Origin: Ctenosaura bakeri | Taxonomy: Eukaryota > Chordata > Lepidosauria > Squamata > Iguanidae | DNA: 64,000 bases | NCBI GenBank assembly: GCA_948474755.1 | Contig: CAOLHI010000150.1 | Location: forward strand, 1,364,001 to 1,428,000 | Reading direction: 5' to 3' | In this document: positions 25,014 through 35,914 of the stretch, piece after piece | How positions within the stretch are numbered: the stretch's first letter is position 1 | How the letters are laid out: every line of letters starts with the position of its first letter | Position numbers and translations under genes: made by a program | Notes under the pieces: model-generated | What the model saw: the letters and a program-made list of their open reading frames with translations, nothing else | The model's database searches: none | What the model was told of the DNA's origin: nothing

Positions 25014-25017
<4 letters not shown>
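21780..25017. other. Intergenic DNA, no gene seen
   Basis: Apart from the foldback repeat at 23116-23235 nothing is recognised. A-rich and T-rich runs occur at 23513-23528 and 23845-23858. Confidence 0.5.
23116..23235. repeat. Foldback repeat related to family E
   Basis: Perfect 14-bp inverted ends, GAGGAATTATTCTG (23116-23129) and CAGAATAATTCCTC (23222-23235), enclose CTGCAGA(G)AAA motifs. The right-end motif GCAGAATAATTCC also closes the repeat at 28040-28410, which suggests a shared terminus. Confidence 0.6.
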
Positions 25018-25046
<29 letters not shown>

Positions 25047-25072
25047 TATGTGTGCGTGTATGTGTATGTATG

Positions 25073-25106
<34 letters not shown>

Positions 25107-25136
25107 TATACATACACACACATACATATATATATT
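25018..25136. repeat. (TG)n-(TA)n-(CA)n palindromic microsatellite
   Basis: A TG-rich run leads into a short TATATATATATA and then a CA-rich run, so the two halves are reverse complements and could fold into a long hairpin. It explains the Cys/Val and Thr/His frames on both strands. Confidence 0.95.
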
Positions 25137-25264
25137 TAAAACACACTTCAGGTCCCATCAGTCCTTGTAATTTGTGAAGTAAGATGTGATTGTGAGGAAT
25201 TTCATCACTGGAAGGATGAAAGTTTTCTGAGAAAGATTTTTTTTTTTTAAATGATGGGCAGAAA

Positions 25265-25345
25265 ATGTAAGGACGTAAGAAATTGCACTATGCTTAGTTA
25301 GACTATTGGTCCATCTAGCCCAGAACTGTAAATTTTGGTGTCCAC
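25265..25345 (+). repeat. Short interspersed repeat fragment
   Basis: GGACGTAAGAAATTGCACTA followed by GACTATTGGTCCATCTAGCC, the same family as 10775-10860. Confidence 0.5.
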
Positions 25346-25905
25346 TGATCTCTAGTCTTTTAGTGAAAATGGTTTCCTAGCCTCGCGTGGAGATTTCCCT
25401 GGGGCCTCCCATTATCTAGCCCTGAACCCATTTAGTTTCCAAAATCAAGCAAGCTCTGGGGTGCTTTGATGGTAAAATATTTTATGGGAGCTGAATTAGC
25501 CCAAAGGAGATATTTCAAGGTAACTCCCTAGGTAGGGAGTCCTTAGCTAAAAGTATTCTAGAAGATAAGTTGATCAGACTGAAACAGGGTCTGAAGTGGG
25601 TAGGCTCCTAGATAGTTGAGTAATGAGATTTTTGTGTCTATTCTACTATGTTTAGGCTTCTGATAAACTATTAGTGCAGCTCTGGATCAATAAAGTTTGG
25701 TTTGTTCATATCTCTTTGCAATGTCATATTCGTTTGGATTTATGGGCAGACAAATGTTTTCCTACACCAAGATCTTCTTACTTGGATGTGTCTAATTTTC
25801 CTGACCTTAAGTAGAATGTTGATGTTGTTATATGTAGCTTGACGAACTGATGGTTAATCAGTCAAAAGTTCATGAAGGATCAGGTTTCCATTTTGCCAGA
25901 CTAAG

Positions 25906-26275
25906 GCCCTTACCACACCATACCTCAACAGTGCATTGTTCCATTTCAATCCCAGCATTGCCATTTCCCTGATGGTATTAGGTTATGAACACTCTCTACC
26001 GCCCCTTTTGACTTAAGCAGATGAGTAGCGCTATTGCCACTAGTGTTCCCACCACATTGCAGCATCTTTGGTGAGTTCTTTGCCCCATCTTTTCCCCACC
26101 CCTCAGCTTGTGATAAGTCAGAGGTTTTTCAGGGGTTTTTTTGTAAGCTATGCCAGCACAACAATGTTGTAACTTCATGAAACACCTGTAGGTGATGACA
26201 TCGTATGATAGCACAGACCCTGGCCTAGGAACAATGCTTTGCTCTGGCAGTAAGACACCTTCATGTGGTAAGGGC
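25906..26275 (+). mobile_element. Non-autonomous DNA transposon (family C)
   Basis: A 370-bp element with ends GCCCTTACCACACCAT and ATGTGGTAAGGGC, a terminal inverted repeat of 12-13 bp. Flanks CTAAG and CTTAA could be a diverged 5-bp TSD. The 102-codon minus-strand frame inside is not a recognisable protein. The terminus GCCCTT and TSD length are shared with family B, so both may depend on one transposase type. A degraded sister copy is at 8648. Confidence 0.75.
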
Positions 26276-26644
26276 CTTAATTTGGCAAATGCACTTGATT
26301 TCACTATTGAAGCATGAAGGGGCCTTGATAGGAATTGTTTCCAGACACTGTCATACTCTGTTAACTGATTCCTCTAAGTAGTTACTACATACAGAGTGCC
26401 CTTGCTTGTTAAACAGGCAGTTACTCTGATTTTAAAATTTTCATTGAGCCATGAACCCACTGTATGCTTCACTGTTGCTTAGCCACAAATAACTGTGCCC
26501 ATACAGATCACTTTTATGTACCTTCCAAGGCTGTCATAAGATGACCAGGATAATGCATTTGAAGCAGTCTAAGCAATCATGGGAATGGGGAGCAGAAACT
26601 AAAGAGGAAATATTACTAATTTAGATGTTTTCTAATTTTTGCAG

Positions 26645-26767
26645 AAATAGTTGCAGTATAGTGCTACGTCAAAGGAAACCAGATTTGAAATGGCTTTAGG
26701 TGGTCTAGCCTTCATGCAGGGAAGAGAATTATACAGAAAAAGCTCCCAGATGCATCAGAGTTTAAAG
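26645..26767 (+). other. Candidate exon (123 nt) with strong splice sites
   Basis: TTTTCTAATTTTTGCAG precedes 26645, and AAG|GTAAGT is a consensus donor at 26768. The interval has in-frame stops in two frames. In the third frame a stop at the start is followed by an ATG in good context (GAAATGG near 26690) that stays open to the donor, so it could be a 5' untranslated exon with a start codon or a non-coding RNA exon. The 26-residue peptide is not recognised. Confidence 0.3.
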
Positions 26768-27800
26768 GTAAGTCACCTCAATCTTTACTCCCACTCTAAC
26801 TGCTGCCATCTCTGTAATGCCAGTTCATATCATTTAACTTTTGATTTATTGATTTGGAGCTCAGTATACTGGGAATCAAAGTTCTGGGCCTGAAGATGCT
26901 TTTTGCCTTTTGATCCCTACTGGTATTTTACCGCTATTCTCTATCATTTTGAGTTAAGTGATGCTCTCATAGCTTCTAGCTCTTGTCAGTCTTTTTAGTG
27001 TATAAAAGGCTGCATGTTTCTTCCCTTAGGTGCATCAAAGAATGATCAAATCTCATAATGCCATATGCTATACATAATTTATAGCCCAGGCTTAAGATGA
27101 ACATAGAGGAAGAAGAGATGGCGATCTAACAAAATGGATGAAAGTAATAAAGGTCAAAGCCATCCATTCAGTGGATGTGGAGATATCCCAGGAAGATATT
27201 GGCCTTTAATCTTGATGATTAAATGTGACTCAAAATTGGAAATGTTTGCATTCTGAGAAATACATCCTGAACAAAATACAAGGCATGTGTCGAGTAGTTC
27301 CTGACCAATCTGATCCTGTGTTTTTCAAACCATATTTTAGCAAACATTGAGAAATCTCTGGAGCTTATCCACAGAAGTTTCATCCATTAGAAGACAGTAA
27401 TGTTTATTTCAATATTTTTTAAAAGCTTATTCTGTCAATCTGGAGTCAGTCACCAATTTACTATTTGTAAAACTCTTAATATAAATAAAGTCAGGTAAAA
27501 TATGTTCTTTAAAACAAATACAGCGTTTATAATATCAGAGGGAACAAAGGGTTCAGGTGAAATTTTAATATATTTTATTTTATATTTTGCATATATGTCA
27601 TTTTGAGATGGGCTTATATTTTGCCCTTACTTGTTATTGTTTATGTCACTGATATTACCTGTCCTGACTGTATTGTATAGAAAGGTTCAAATGTGTGTCT
27701 GTGTGTTTTGTGAGTGTAAGAAAGAGAGAATGTAAATACCATTCTCATATAGGAGAGATGGTATAAGTATTACATTGAGATACATATGAGAATGATGTTT

Positions 27801-27825
27801 ACACACACACACACACACACACACA
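27801..27825. repeat. (AC)n microsatellite
   Basis: About twelve AC units. Confidence 0.9.
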
Positions 27826-28039
27826 AATACGTGAATGGTATTTATACCTGCTTTAAGTAAAATTAGCAAGGCATTCATAGATGCTACTATTAATAGTATA
27901 TTCTGAATAAAGATAGAAACAATAATAAAAAAAATCTGAAAAACTAAAAAAAAGGAGAGTGTTTCTCAAGTGTTAGGAAATCCTGATGAGGCGAATCCTA
28001 GACTAACGACAATATTTGTAGTTTGGAAATTAGTCTGTG

Positions 28040-28410
28040 CAAAATTGAAATTTTCATGCAGAAAACAGCATTTTCATGCAGAAAACATAAACTTCTGTAT
28101 ATTTGACAACTGTGGAGAAGTATTTTTTTTCTGTACAGAAAATGCTGGTGCTTGAAAGCTGTCATTGTGCAAAACATACACAGTTGTTTCTATGCAGAAA
28201 GTGGTATTTATATGCAAAAAATGTTATACAAAATTTGTGTGTCTGTGTTGCACAAAAACAGCTTTCAGTTAACAGCATTTTCTGTACAGAAAAAATATTT
28301 CTGTACAGAACTCAGATTTTTTTTTTATGTGCATAGAAGTTTATGTTTCCTGCACGGGAAATACTGTTTTCTGCAAAAAAAGACTGCATAAATTTTGTGC
28401 AGAATAATTC
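28040..28410. repeat. Array of TGCAGAAAA / TTTTCTGTACAGAAA palindromic units (family E)
   Basis: About 370 bp built from degenerate copies of CATGCAGAAAA, CATTTTCTGTACAGAAAA and similar, repeated in both orientations at irregular 20-70 bp spacing. It ends with GTGCAGAATAATTCC. No protein is encoded: the 77- and 79-codon frames follow from the AT-rich repeat. Confidence 0.7.
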
Positions 28411-29149
28411 CGGAAATGGAAATACTTTTAGAAAACTGTGCAGCTTTTGAACACTTTCTCGGAAGGGGAAAAACTTGTTAAAAATAATTCGTTGTTTCCT
28501 TTGAGAACAAAACTATTGAAAATTGAATGTCTAATTCTGGTACAGTGTCACATATAAGCACTACAAGGAGCAATTTCACAGACTGCTATGACAGTAAAGT
28601 TGCAGTTTGAAGCAAGAGGCAAAATAGAAAAGCGATCATAGAAAGTCACTCTACTTTAGCCACTGGAATATTATATATGTTCATAATTTCACTCATCACC
28701 CTGAAAAAAACAGTATTTTCCTAATGTCTTCCTGGTGTCTTTGCTGCCTCCTTCCATGTTTTGGCTCAATGGTAAACCAAACTATGTACTGATACAGTAT
28801 ATAGAAATTACTACATAGGAAGACAATGATTGGAAAATGGAGGAGGGGTTTCTTGACATGAATGAATCTCCAAACAAGTACTTTAAGGGCCACATGGCAC
28901 CAATGGAGAGGACCACTGCCCCAAAGTGGATGAGGCTACTCCTAACATGGTGTCCCAGACCTCATTTCTTCTGTCATTCTTACCCATCCCATCACAGGTA
29001 CCCAACCACCTATATGTAAGGCAGTGGGATTCTTGGGGACATTCACTAGAGGCCTTTGTGGAAAAGATTAGGAAGCCTATCAGGCCAGAGTTCCCCTGTC
29101 ACTTAAATAAAGAATAGTCCTTTCTTTTCACTTTTTTGGTATGTTTTTC

Positions 29150-29260
29150 ACTGTGTTGTGTTTTTAATTTGTAAGCTGCCTTGAATCAATTTTGGGAGAA
29201 TGGTGGGATATAATATTAATATTAATAACAATAAGTAGTAGTAATAGTAGTAAGTGCAAA
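29150..29260 (+). repeat. L2-type LINE 3' tail
   Basis: TTTGTAAGCTGCCTTGAATC, then GGGAGAATGGTGGGATATAA and a degenerate TAA/TAG tail. The same end structure follows the L2 coding relics at 35000 and 48165. This copy is truncated to the untranslated end. Confidence 0.65.
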
Positions 29261-29439
29261 TCTATGTGCACTTTCTTACAGTAGGTTTCACTGAATTATT
29301 GAGGCTGTCTTTTTATTAACTAAGAAATAATTATCTATACCTATATGTATATTTACTCATTAATTCAAATATTCAAATATTAATTCAAATATTGATTCAA
29401 ATATTTTATGTTATAGAATTATAGATTTAAGACTAAGCA

Positions 29440-29715
29440 GCAATGTAAGCTTTAATCGTTTGGGGTAGATTTATGTTTAAATAGAAGAATATGGGTAGTT
29501 GGTAGTTATTTGTCTTTCTAATTATTTTTATTTTTTTAGTTTAGATTTATCTGTTGTTATCAATTAATTTGTTAATTTGTTAATTGCTTGATTAGTTTAG
29601 ATAGCTTAGTGTGTTAGTCTGTTTTTTAGTTTGTTTTTAATATTTGTAGATGTCTATTTACATTGTGTATTTTGTGTTTTTTTCTTTTTCTATTCAATAA
29701 AATATATTAAAAATT
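29440..29715 (+). repeat. Possible LINE 3' untranslated end, very AT-rich
   Basis: T-rich sequence with TTAATTTGTTAATTTGTTAATT repeats ends in TTCAATAAAATATATTAAAAA, a polyadenylation signal followed by an A-rich tail. No coding part is preserved, so the family cannot be named. L1 is one possibility. Confidence 0.3.
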
Positions 29716-30682
29716 GAATTATTGAGGTTTCCTTTTGAATAGGTATACAAAGCATTGCTCTGTGTAGGTTTTGCATTAGGTAAGTACCTTTTAATAAGCT
29801 TTTAAGGATTCTACTAGACACGACATGTAAAGGCGTGTATGCCCAAATAGAAGCAACATCAGGAGGGGGTGACTTACAGTAGAAAAACAATAGGAGGTTT
29901 CTTAACCTTTCCCTTGTTCACTGCCTGAGTTTCATAATTAGCAGTTGATTTGCATAATAGGCAGATTAAACTACCCAGGTTTGGAGAACTGGAATATGCG
30001 GATCCTAACTTCTTGGTACTTACAGATTCTAAATAAATAAAATTACAATTGTGCAGATAAAATTCTTCATATCCTTTCTTTTAAAAAAGATCCAGTATCT
30101 CTCTAATAATATCACGGTTCGTGTTTGTTGTAGAAATCTGGAAATGTACACTCTCCAAGGAAGAATAAAAGGAGGTTTAGAAAAGAGAAATTCCCTGCTA
30201 ATGTAGCAACTGTGTTATTAGTTATTCCACAAATGCACTGAATTTGAAGACAGCAAAAACCAGCAAATACATCACACAGTTCCAAATGCCAGCTTACTGC
30301 TGTGCATGAACATTGTAACTACCTGTCCTTGAGCAAAGCAATTCAAACAACAATATAGAAAAGAAAGACTTCAGCATGTCTGGCTCCACCTAAACCAAAA
30401 GGATAGAAAGTGTGACATATGAAAGCAATATACTGTTTAGTGTGGGAATCAATTTTGTTTTTTCTATAACAGAATCATTTCTCCAGTTTTCACATTCTGT
30501 TTCTACAGTGTCTTCTGCATTGCCCTAATATCATTTTGCATTTGCTAGCCTTGTACAAATGGTCACACAGAATCACTGTCATTATATTACCTTTTTCTTT
30601 ACGCATAAAGCCATCTTTCTAGACCTACAAAGACAAGGATTCTTTTACCTTATACTTCACTGTCATCTTCTCTGGCCCTGCA

Positions 30683-30683
<1 letters not shown>

Positions 30684-30716
<33 letters not shown>
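30684..30716. repeat. (CA)n microsatellite
   Basis: About sixteen CA units. Confidence 0.9.
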
Positions 30717-30718
<2 letters not shown>

Positions 30719-31019
30719 CCTTAGTATATACTGACTCCCAGTGAAGCACTTTTTTTGTCAGATTTTGTCATGGGCAAACTCTATCGCATTCTCAGGATTG
30801 CTGTTTAATATTAGAGTATGCATTCACTTCATAGTAACTGGAGAAGGGATGCTTTGGTCAGCTTCAAAACTCCGTTCATGGAAACTTAATCTCATGTCTA
30901 GCAGGAACATATAATATTATCCCATTTATGATCCATTCAGAGATAGGGATGTAGATCTTTGTAAATTTCATCTTCTTATGCAAGAATAAATAATTTTACC
31001 TTTCTTCTCCTCAATACCT

Positions 31020-31190
31020 AGGAAAATTGCATTTTCTGAACAGAAAGCAACTTTTCAACACAGAATGCAGCATTTCCATGCAAAAATATTATTTTTTGCA
31101 CAAAAAATGTTGAGAGGTTTGTGCAGAAACCAGCTTTTAGATACAGAAATGTCATTTTCTATGCAAAACCAGATTTTTTTTTGCTATATA
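31020..31190. repeat. Degenerate family-E repeat
   Basis: GCATTTTCTGAACAGAAAGC, CAGCATTTCCATGCAAAAAT and GTGCAGAAACCAGC are degenerate versions of the units at 28040. Confidence 0.55.
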
Positions 31191-31324
31191 CTTTTTTTTT
31201 TTTAGAACAGAGAACACAGTCTTAAATTGCAAAGATTTTCACCTATCTTGGATTCTTCTCACCAGTTTCCTCACTCTCAAGAAAACTGTTTTTCAATCAC
31301 TGTTGAATACCATCCTATTCAGAT

Positions 31325-31624
31325 ATGACTTATCTATCTTATATGGCAGCAGCTTATTCTGAACATAGTTCATGTTTAGTGCCTACCATTTTGTTATTGG
31401 TGTCACTTGTATGTTGTGTGGTTCTGGGACATTCAGAGAATCAAATAATTCAGAGATGGGTGTTTTGCTTTGTTTGGTTCCCTCTCCATCTGTGCCCAAT
31501 ATTCCAGCATATTATAAAGCACGGGGACAAGAAACGGAAGCTGGCAAAAGACTCTGCAATTGCTGCTACTACAGAAAATGCCCTCCCCCCAAAAAGGAAT
31601 GATGAAGATGAATATCAAAAATAG
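31325..31624 (+). other. 99-codon frame, hypothetical, doubtful
   Basis: The predicted peptide has a hydrophobic segment of about 20 residues (residues ~18-37, rich in Leu, Val and Cys), a second aromatic stretch and a basic-acidic hydrophilic tail. That would fit a small membrane protein. Against it, there is no recognisable homology, the start context is weak, and similar lengths occur by chance in this window. I list it only because its layout is not low-complexity. Confidence 0.12.
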
Positions 31625-32870
31625 ATTGTACTTCAAATGGAAAATACATAAACAAATGACATTTGTTCATAGTGCAAGTGAATGGAATGATAATATTTTA
31701 TTGTTTGCAAGCATGCAGGAGACTGGAAAGAGCCTCAAACAGCTGAGAGGACTGTGACACCATCACTCAAAACTCCAGCTACTACTGATCATTTTATACC
31801 TATAGAGCTCAGTTTTCACTCCTGCTTTTTTGATGCCTTTGCTGTCCATTGACTAGGTTCTCAAATTTTCTCAGGTCTTTAAAATGTATCTCACCTGCCT
31901 TTCTTTATCTGTCTGTTATCAAAACTCTAACACAGAAGGCCTTTTGAAGATAGGAAATGTGTAGTCCTCATTTGCTGTGCAAGAAAGGTGGGGTATTGTA
32001 GTACTGTCTTTCATCCCTCTCATCTCTTTATTGGAACTGGATTGATGGAGCATAAGAGGGAAGGAACAGCATCCAGGAGAAGGGATTGCTAAATCTGAGT
32101 GAAAGAATATACTGCAGACAATGTACATGGTTTGTTGGGAGCCTTAATAGATTTCACTTTTCTAGACAAACATCGCTCATGACCTTTCCTTTAATTCAGG
32201 TCCAGCTATCCCTCTGCATGGATGCTATTCCTTCAGTTACTCAGTTGTTAGACTAAAGACCTATGTGAGTTTTTAGGGTATCCTGGATATGAGAATCCCT
32301 GAGTACCTTCATGGTGGGACTTTGAACATATGCATGGGATGTTGACAGTGGTTGAGATAGGCTTAGAAGTGTATACTGACATTACTGAAAAGAAAATGTT
32401 CCAGCTTTTTCTGATGTTTGAGTCTATGAAGAGAAGTGTTGGATGAAACTACTGTGGATACCACTTTCATTTTCCTCCATGCTTCTGAGGTTTGACCCTG
32501 ACATAGTATGCATTGAGGTGGGCCCATGGCCCCTAGACATAATGAGGGCACATCCATTGGCATGGTTCTTCTCTTCAATGTGCCGGGCTATAAAAAGAAT
32601 AGAGGAGAGGCTAGGTGATAGGCATGGCATGCTTTTCATTGTTTGTGGATCTCAGTAGTTTGTGAGTACCATGATGCTGTGTGCTGATACCAGGGCTGCT
32701 CAGGCAATTTAGTGCTTTAAGGCTTCAACCTAGAATGTTGAATCAAGATTGAGAACTAACACAATCCTTCTTGCTCACAAGGAGGTGAAAGGGGAATTGT
32801 TCTTGTATGGGAGGCAAAAACATTACTGTAGCTTGCATTTTTTTCTCACTGAGGGGAAAAAAGAAAAGAC

Positions 32871-32912
32871 AGGAAGGAAGGAAGGAAGGAAGGAAGGAAG
32901 GAAGGAAGGAAG
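32871..32912. repeat. (GGAA)n microsatellite
   Basis: About ten AGGA units. GGAA repeats can bind ETS factors, but nothing here suggests they do. Confidence 0.9.
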
Positions 32913-34077
32913 AGCAATTGTTCTTCAGATCCTCATTCCTGTGGGCTAGTTTTTCACAACATGTTATAGCTGTTTGTTGTTGTTTGGATATGAGATTAGG
33001 TTCAAATTAGTGCTCTGACTCCATATAAAGGTGGTACAGTCTTATTTTTACCACATAAAGTATTGTGAATAATAACATTAAATTAATATTTTAACCAGTT
33101 TTTACATTCTATGGTGGGTTAGTTAGAGGCTGCTGTAGCTTGTGAGCAGGCTTTGCTTCCTAGCTCTTTAAAATCATGCTAGAGCAAAGCAAATCCCTGC
33201 CAAAAATATCCATATTCTCATGACACTTATTACGTAAAATATTATATCAGGTAAATATCAATGTAGGGCTTTTTATACCCTCAAGGATACATTTCACAAA
33301 GAAACTGTGCAGACCCTTTTCAAATTGCATGAGAGCTTCTTTAAATATTTAAAATTGGAATAGTCTTTCTTCCCCCTTCCTCTGGCCGATGAAAGGGTAA
33401 CTTGCCTTTAGTTTTTTGGAAAACATGAAAGGGGACAGATCACTGGTATCAGAAGCTCCCTCCTCCTTTGGAAAAAAGTGCTCTTTCAAGACTTCAAATA
33501 GAAAAAGCATTTTCTTTTTTAGTCTCCCATTCTTACATGAGTTGTTGAACTCCTTTAATCCCATTGTACTTAGCACAGAGGGAGTATGAGAGTTACTTTC
33601 GAGCAATAGGGAAGCTTGTAAAATGTACTATATAAATGTACTGTTCTGTGTTTACTATAGTAGAAGTTAATATTTTTCAGCAATATGCCGTAAGTTAAAT
33701 TAGCTTAATTCAGTCAAGGTTTTGCATGGCCAGGTATAAGGCATAGAACAGATTGAAGGTTCTACCTCTAACCTTCTGAGAGAAGAAATAATCAGAAGAT
33801 TTTGCATCAGCTCGCCACCACCAATCCAACATTAAATCACAGATTATTTCTGTATCCATGATCTGGACAATACAGAGTATGGAGCCAGCACTTTCCAGTT
33901 CTTTCATGGGATAAAGGACGGATTTCAGGTGTGATCTACTATCTATCTTTAATAAACCTCATTTTTTTCTGCAAGATACCATCAAATCATGTACCAGTCT
34001 TATCTGGAAAAGTGAGACATAAAGTTCATCATCAGCGTCATCACCATCACCATCATAAGCCAAGGAAGCTGTGTTTT

Positions 34078-35067
34078 GGTCCTAAACCAGTGCCCATCAT
34101 CAGTAATGGAGCAGATGAGGTGACCAAATTGAAACTTAATCCAGACAAAACAGATGTGTTCCTGGTCAGTTGAAAGGCTAATCAGGGAATACGGATTCAG
34201 CCTGTGTTAGATGGGGTTACACTTCCCTGAAGACTTAGGTTTGCAGCTTGAGTGTGCTCTTGGATTCAACTCTGAGCCTGGATGCCCAGGGTTCAGCAGT
34301 AGCCAGAGTGCATTTGCACAGTTGAGGCTTGTGTGCCAGCTGTGCCCATTCCTTGAGTCATCAGATATGGCCACAGTGACACATGCATTGCTTAAATCCT
34401 GGTTGGATTACAGTAACACACTCTATGTGGGGCTGCCTTTGAAGAATGTTCAGAAACTTCAACTGATCCAAAGAGCTGCAGCCAGATTGTTAACTGAGGC
34501 TGGCTACAGGGATCATACCGCCCCCCGCCGCTACAACAGCTCCACTGGCTGCCAGTCTCTTTCCAGGCACAATTCAAAGTGCTGCTGATGACCTTGAAAG
34601 CCCTACATGGCTCAGAGCCAGGTTATTTGAAAGACCATGTTCTCCACTATGAACCAGACCAGGTCTTGAGATCTCTCCATCTTACCATCCTCTCAGGTGC
34701 ATCTGATGGGAACACAGAAGAGGGCCTTCTCAGTGGCTGCCCCCAGGCTCTGGAACTCCCTTCCCAGAAAAGTTAAACTGGCATTCTCCGTATTGTCTTT
34801 TTGTAATCAGATAAAGATGTTTTTATTTAGACAGACATTTGATATATGATTATATGTGGACTGTCCAATAGAAGTGTGCTGGATATTTATGTTCTTTGAT
34901 TAATAATTGAGTTTAATTATATACTTTAACCTTGTTTTAATCATTTTGATTGTTTAATTATATTTTAACTTTTGCATTTTATGAGTTTTACACTAAGTCT
35001 TTTTAAATCTGCAAACTGCTTTGAGTTCCAGCCCAAGGGAAAAAGCAGAGTACAAATAAAGATAATA

Positions 35068-35099
<32 letters not shown>
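34078..35099 (+). pseudogene. L2-type LINE, 3' end of reverse transcriptase ORF plus tail
   Basis: Begins at the reverse-transcriptase C-terminal region with the LKLNPDKT motif (near 34128-34150). It continues through frames carrying SAFAQLRLVCQL, LDYSNTLYVGLPLK, KLQLIQRAAARLL, FKVLLMTLKALHG and PGYLKDH, all hallmarks of L2-group non-LTR retrotransposons. Stops and frameshifts break it into at least three frames (34078-34200, 34211-34588, 34579-34776). The untranslated end has CTGCTTTGAGTTCC and TACAAATAAA, then a (CAT)n tail to 35099. It is 5'-truncated and dead. The enzyme would have nicked target DNA and copied its own RNA in the nucleus. Confidence 0.85.
35067..35099. repeat. (CAT)n tail of the L2 element
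   Basis: About ten ATC triplets. It lies at the LINE 3' terminus, so it probably grew from the element's own tail. Confidence 0.85.
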
Positions 35100-35495
35100 A
35101 TGACCTATCATGACAGATTCCTTCTCAAGGCTAGCCATGCATTTCCAAACCCTTGGGCTCCAGTCTGTCATGTTGTCCCTTTCCCCTCAAGGTCCTTCCC
35201 AGAACCATCATGATTGCATTAGGTTTGTTTTTGCTTAATTAATTCACTGGAAGAAGAAACATTTTATTGGAGGGATTAGTTGACAGTCAATTATACTTTG
35301 CTTCTTCTCCTTGTTTGATGTCTCTGTTGATTGGTGTATTTTATAGATCCTATTTTTTTTTTATAATTCATGCCAGAATTATTTCTGTTATTGTACTTCT
35401 TATTATTAAGTCCTCCTGATCTTTCTGAGAAGTTACTGAACATATGGTCATGGTCTGCATGTGTGCTTCTAAAGAGAAATCACATTTTGACTATG

Positions 35496-35914
35496 GCCTT
35501 TTTCGCACGGCATTTTCCATGCGAAAGGGCACCTTGAGTGCTGTGCGATTGTGAGGAGCGATCTGTACAATGCACTCACAATTGCACAATGGTCCAGGGG
35601 CCGGCAGGTGCCAATCACGCACCTTTTCATTTTTGGCTGGAAGCCGAAAATGGTGTGTGATCGTACATTGTTCCCGGTTCCCGCAGACACTTACCTGCCA
35701 TGCGGAGCCTCCGGAGCCATGCCGGTTGCTCTTCCTGCCCCAGCGCAGCCTGGGAGACTCCCAGGCTGCGCTGCGGAAGGAAGAGGCAGGGCTCTAACGT
35801 GAGCAGGCAGATTGTGCAGAGCTGAAGCAGCAGGGATGTGGGACTCTCTCACCAGAGGCTGCTTGCGCGATCTCCGTACCCCAACACTGGAAAAAAGTAA
35901 GGTGCAGAAAGGGC
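35496..35914 (-). mobile_element. GC-rich non-autonomous DNA transposon (family B), copy 1
   Basis: A 419-bp element with termini GCCTTTTTCGCACGG and GCAGAAAGGGC, flanked by CTATG (35491-35495) and CTATA (35915-35919), a 5-bp TSD with one mismatch. Its left end folds on itself, because GCACGGCATTTTCCATGCG lies between GCC(T)TTT and AAAGGGC. Other copies carry this hairpin at the right end, so this one is inverted. It shares the internal palindrome CAGCCTGGGAGACTCCCAGGCTG. It is CpG-rich and encodes no transposase. Confidence 0.85.

Larger units (their letters stand above)
26276..28039. other. Intergenic DNA with one candidate exon
   Basis: Outside 26645-26767 and the CA repeat at 27801 nothing is recognised. 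Confidence 0.5.
29716..34077. other. Intergenic DNA, no gene supported
   Basis: Contains microsatellites at 30684 and 32871, a family-E repeat at 31020 and an unsupported frame at 31325. Otherwise nothing recognised. Confidence 0.5.

Noticed and set aside
24838..25170. Cys/Val and Thr/His-rich frames on both strands
   Set aside because: They translate the TG/CA microsatellite.
28040..28410. Considered as a CRISPR-like array
   Set aside because: Units vary in sequence, spacing and orientation, and the DNA is clearly vertebrate. There is no constant repeat with constant spacers.
31325..31624. Small membrane protein
   Set aside because: Kept only as a doubtful frame. A single hydrophobic stretch is not enough, and no homology or transcript context supports it.
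33931..34173. His-rich frame that looked like a metal-binding peptide
   Set aside because: The His run comes from CAT/CAC triplets. The 3' part of the frame is the start of an L2 relic.
35496..35914. CpG-rich segment considered as a promoter CpG island
   Set aside because: It has transposon termini and a TSD, and the same CpG-rich core recurs at several other sites.
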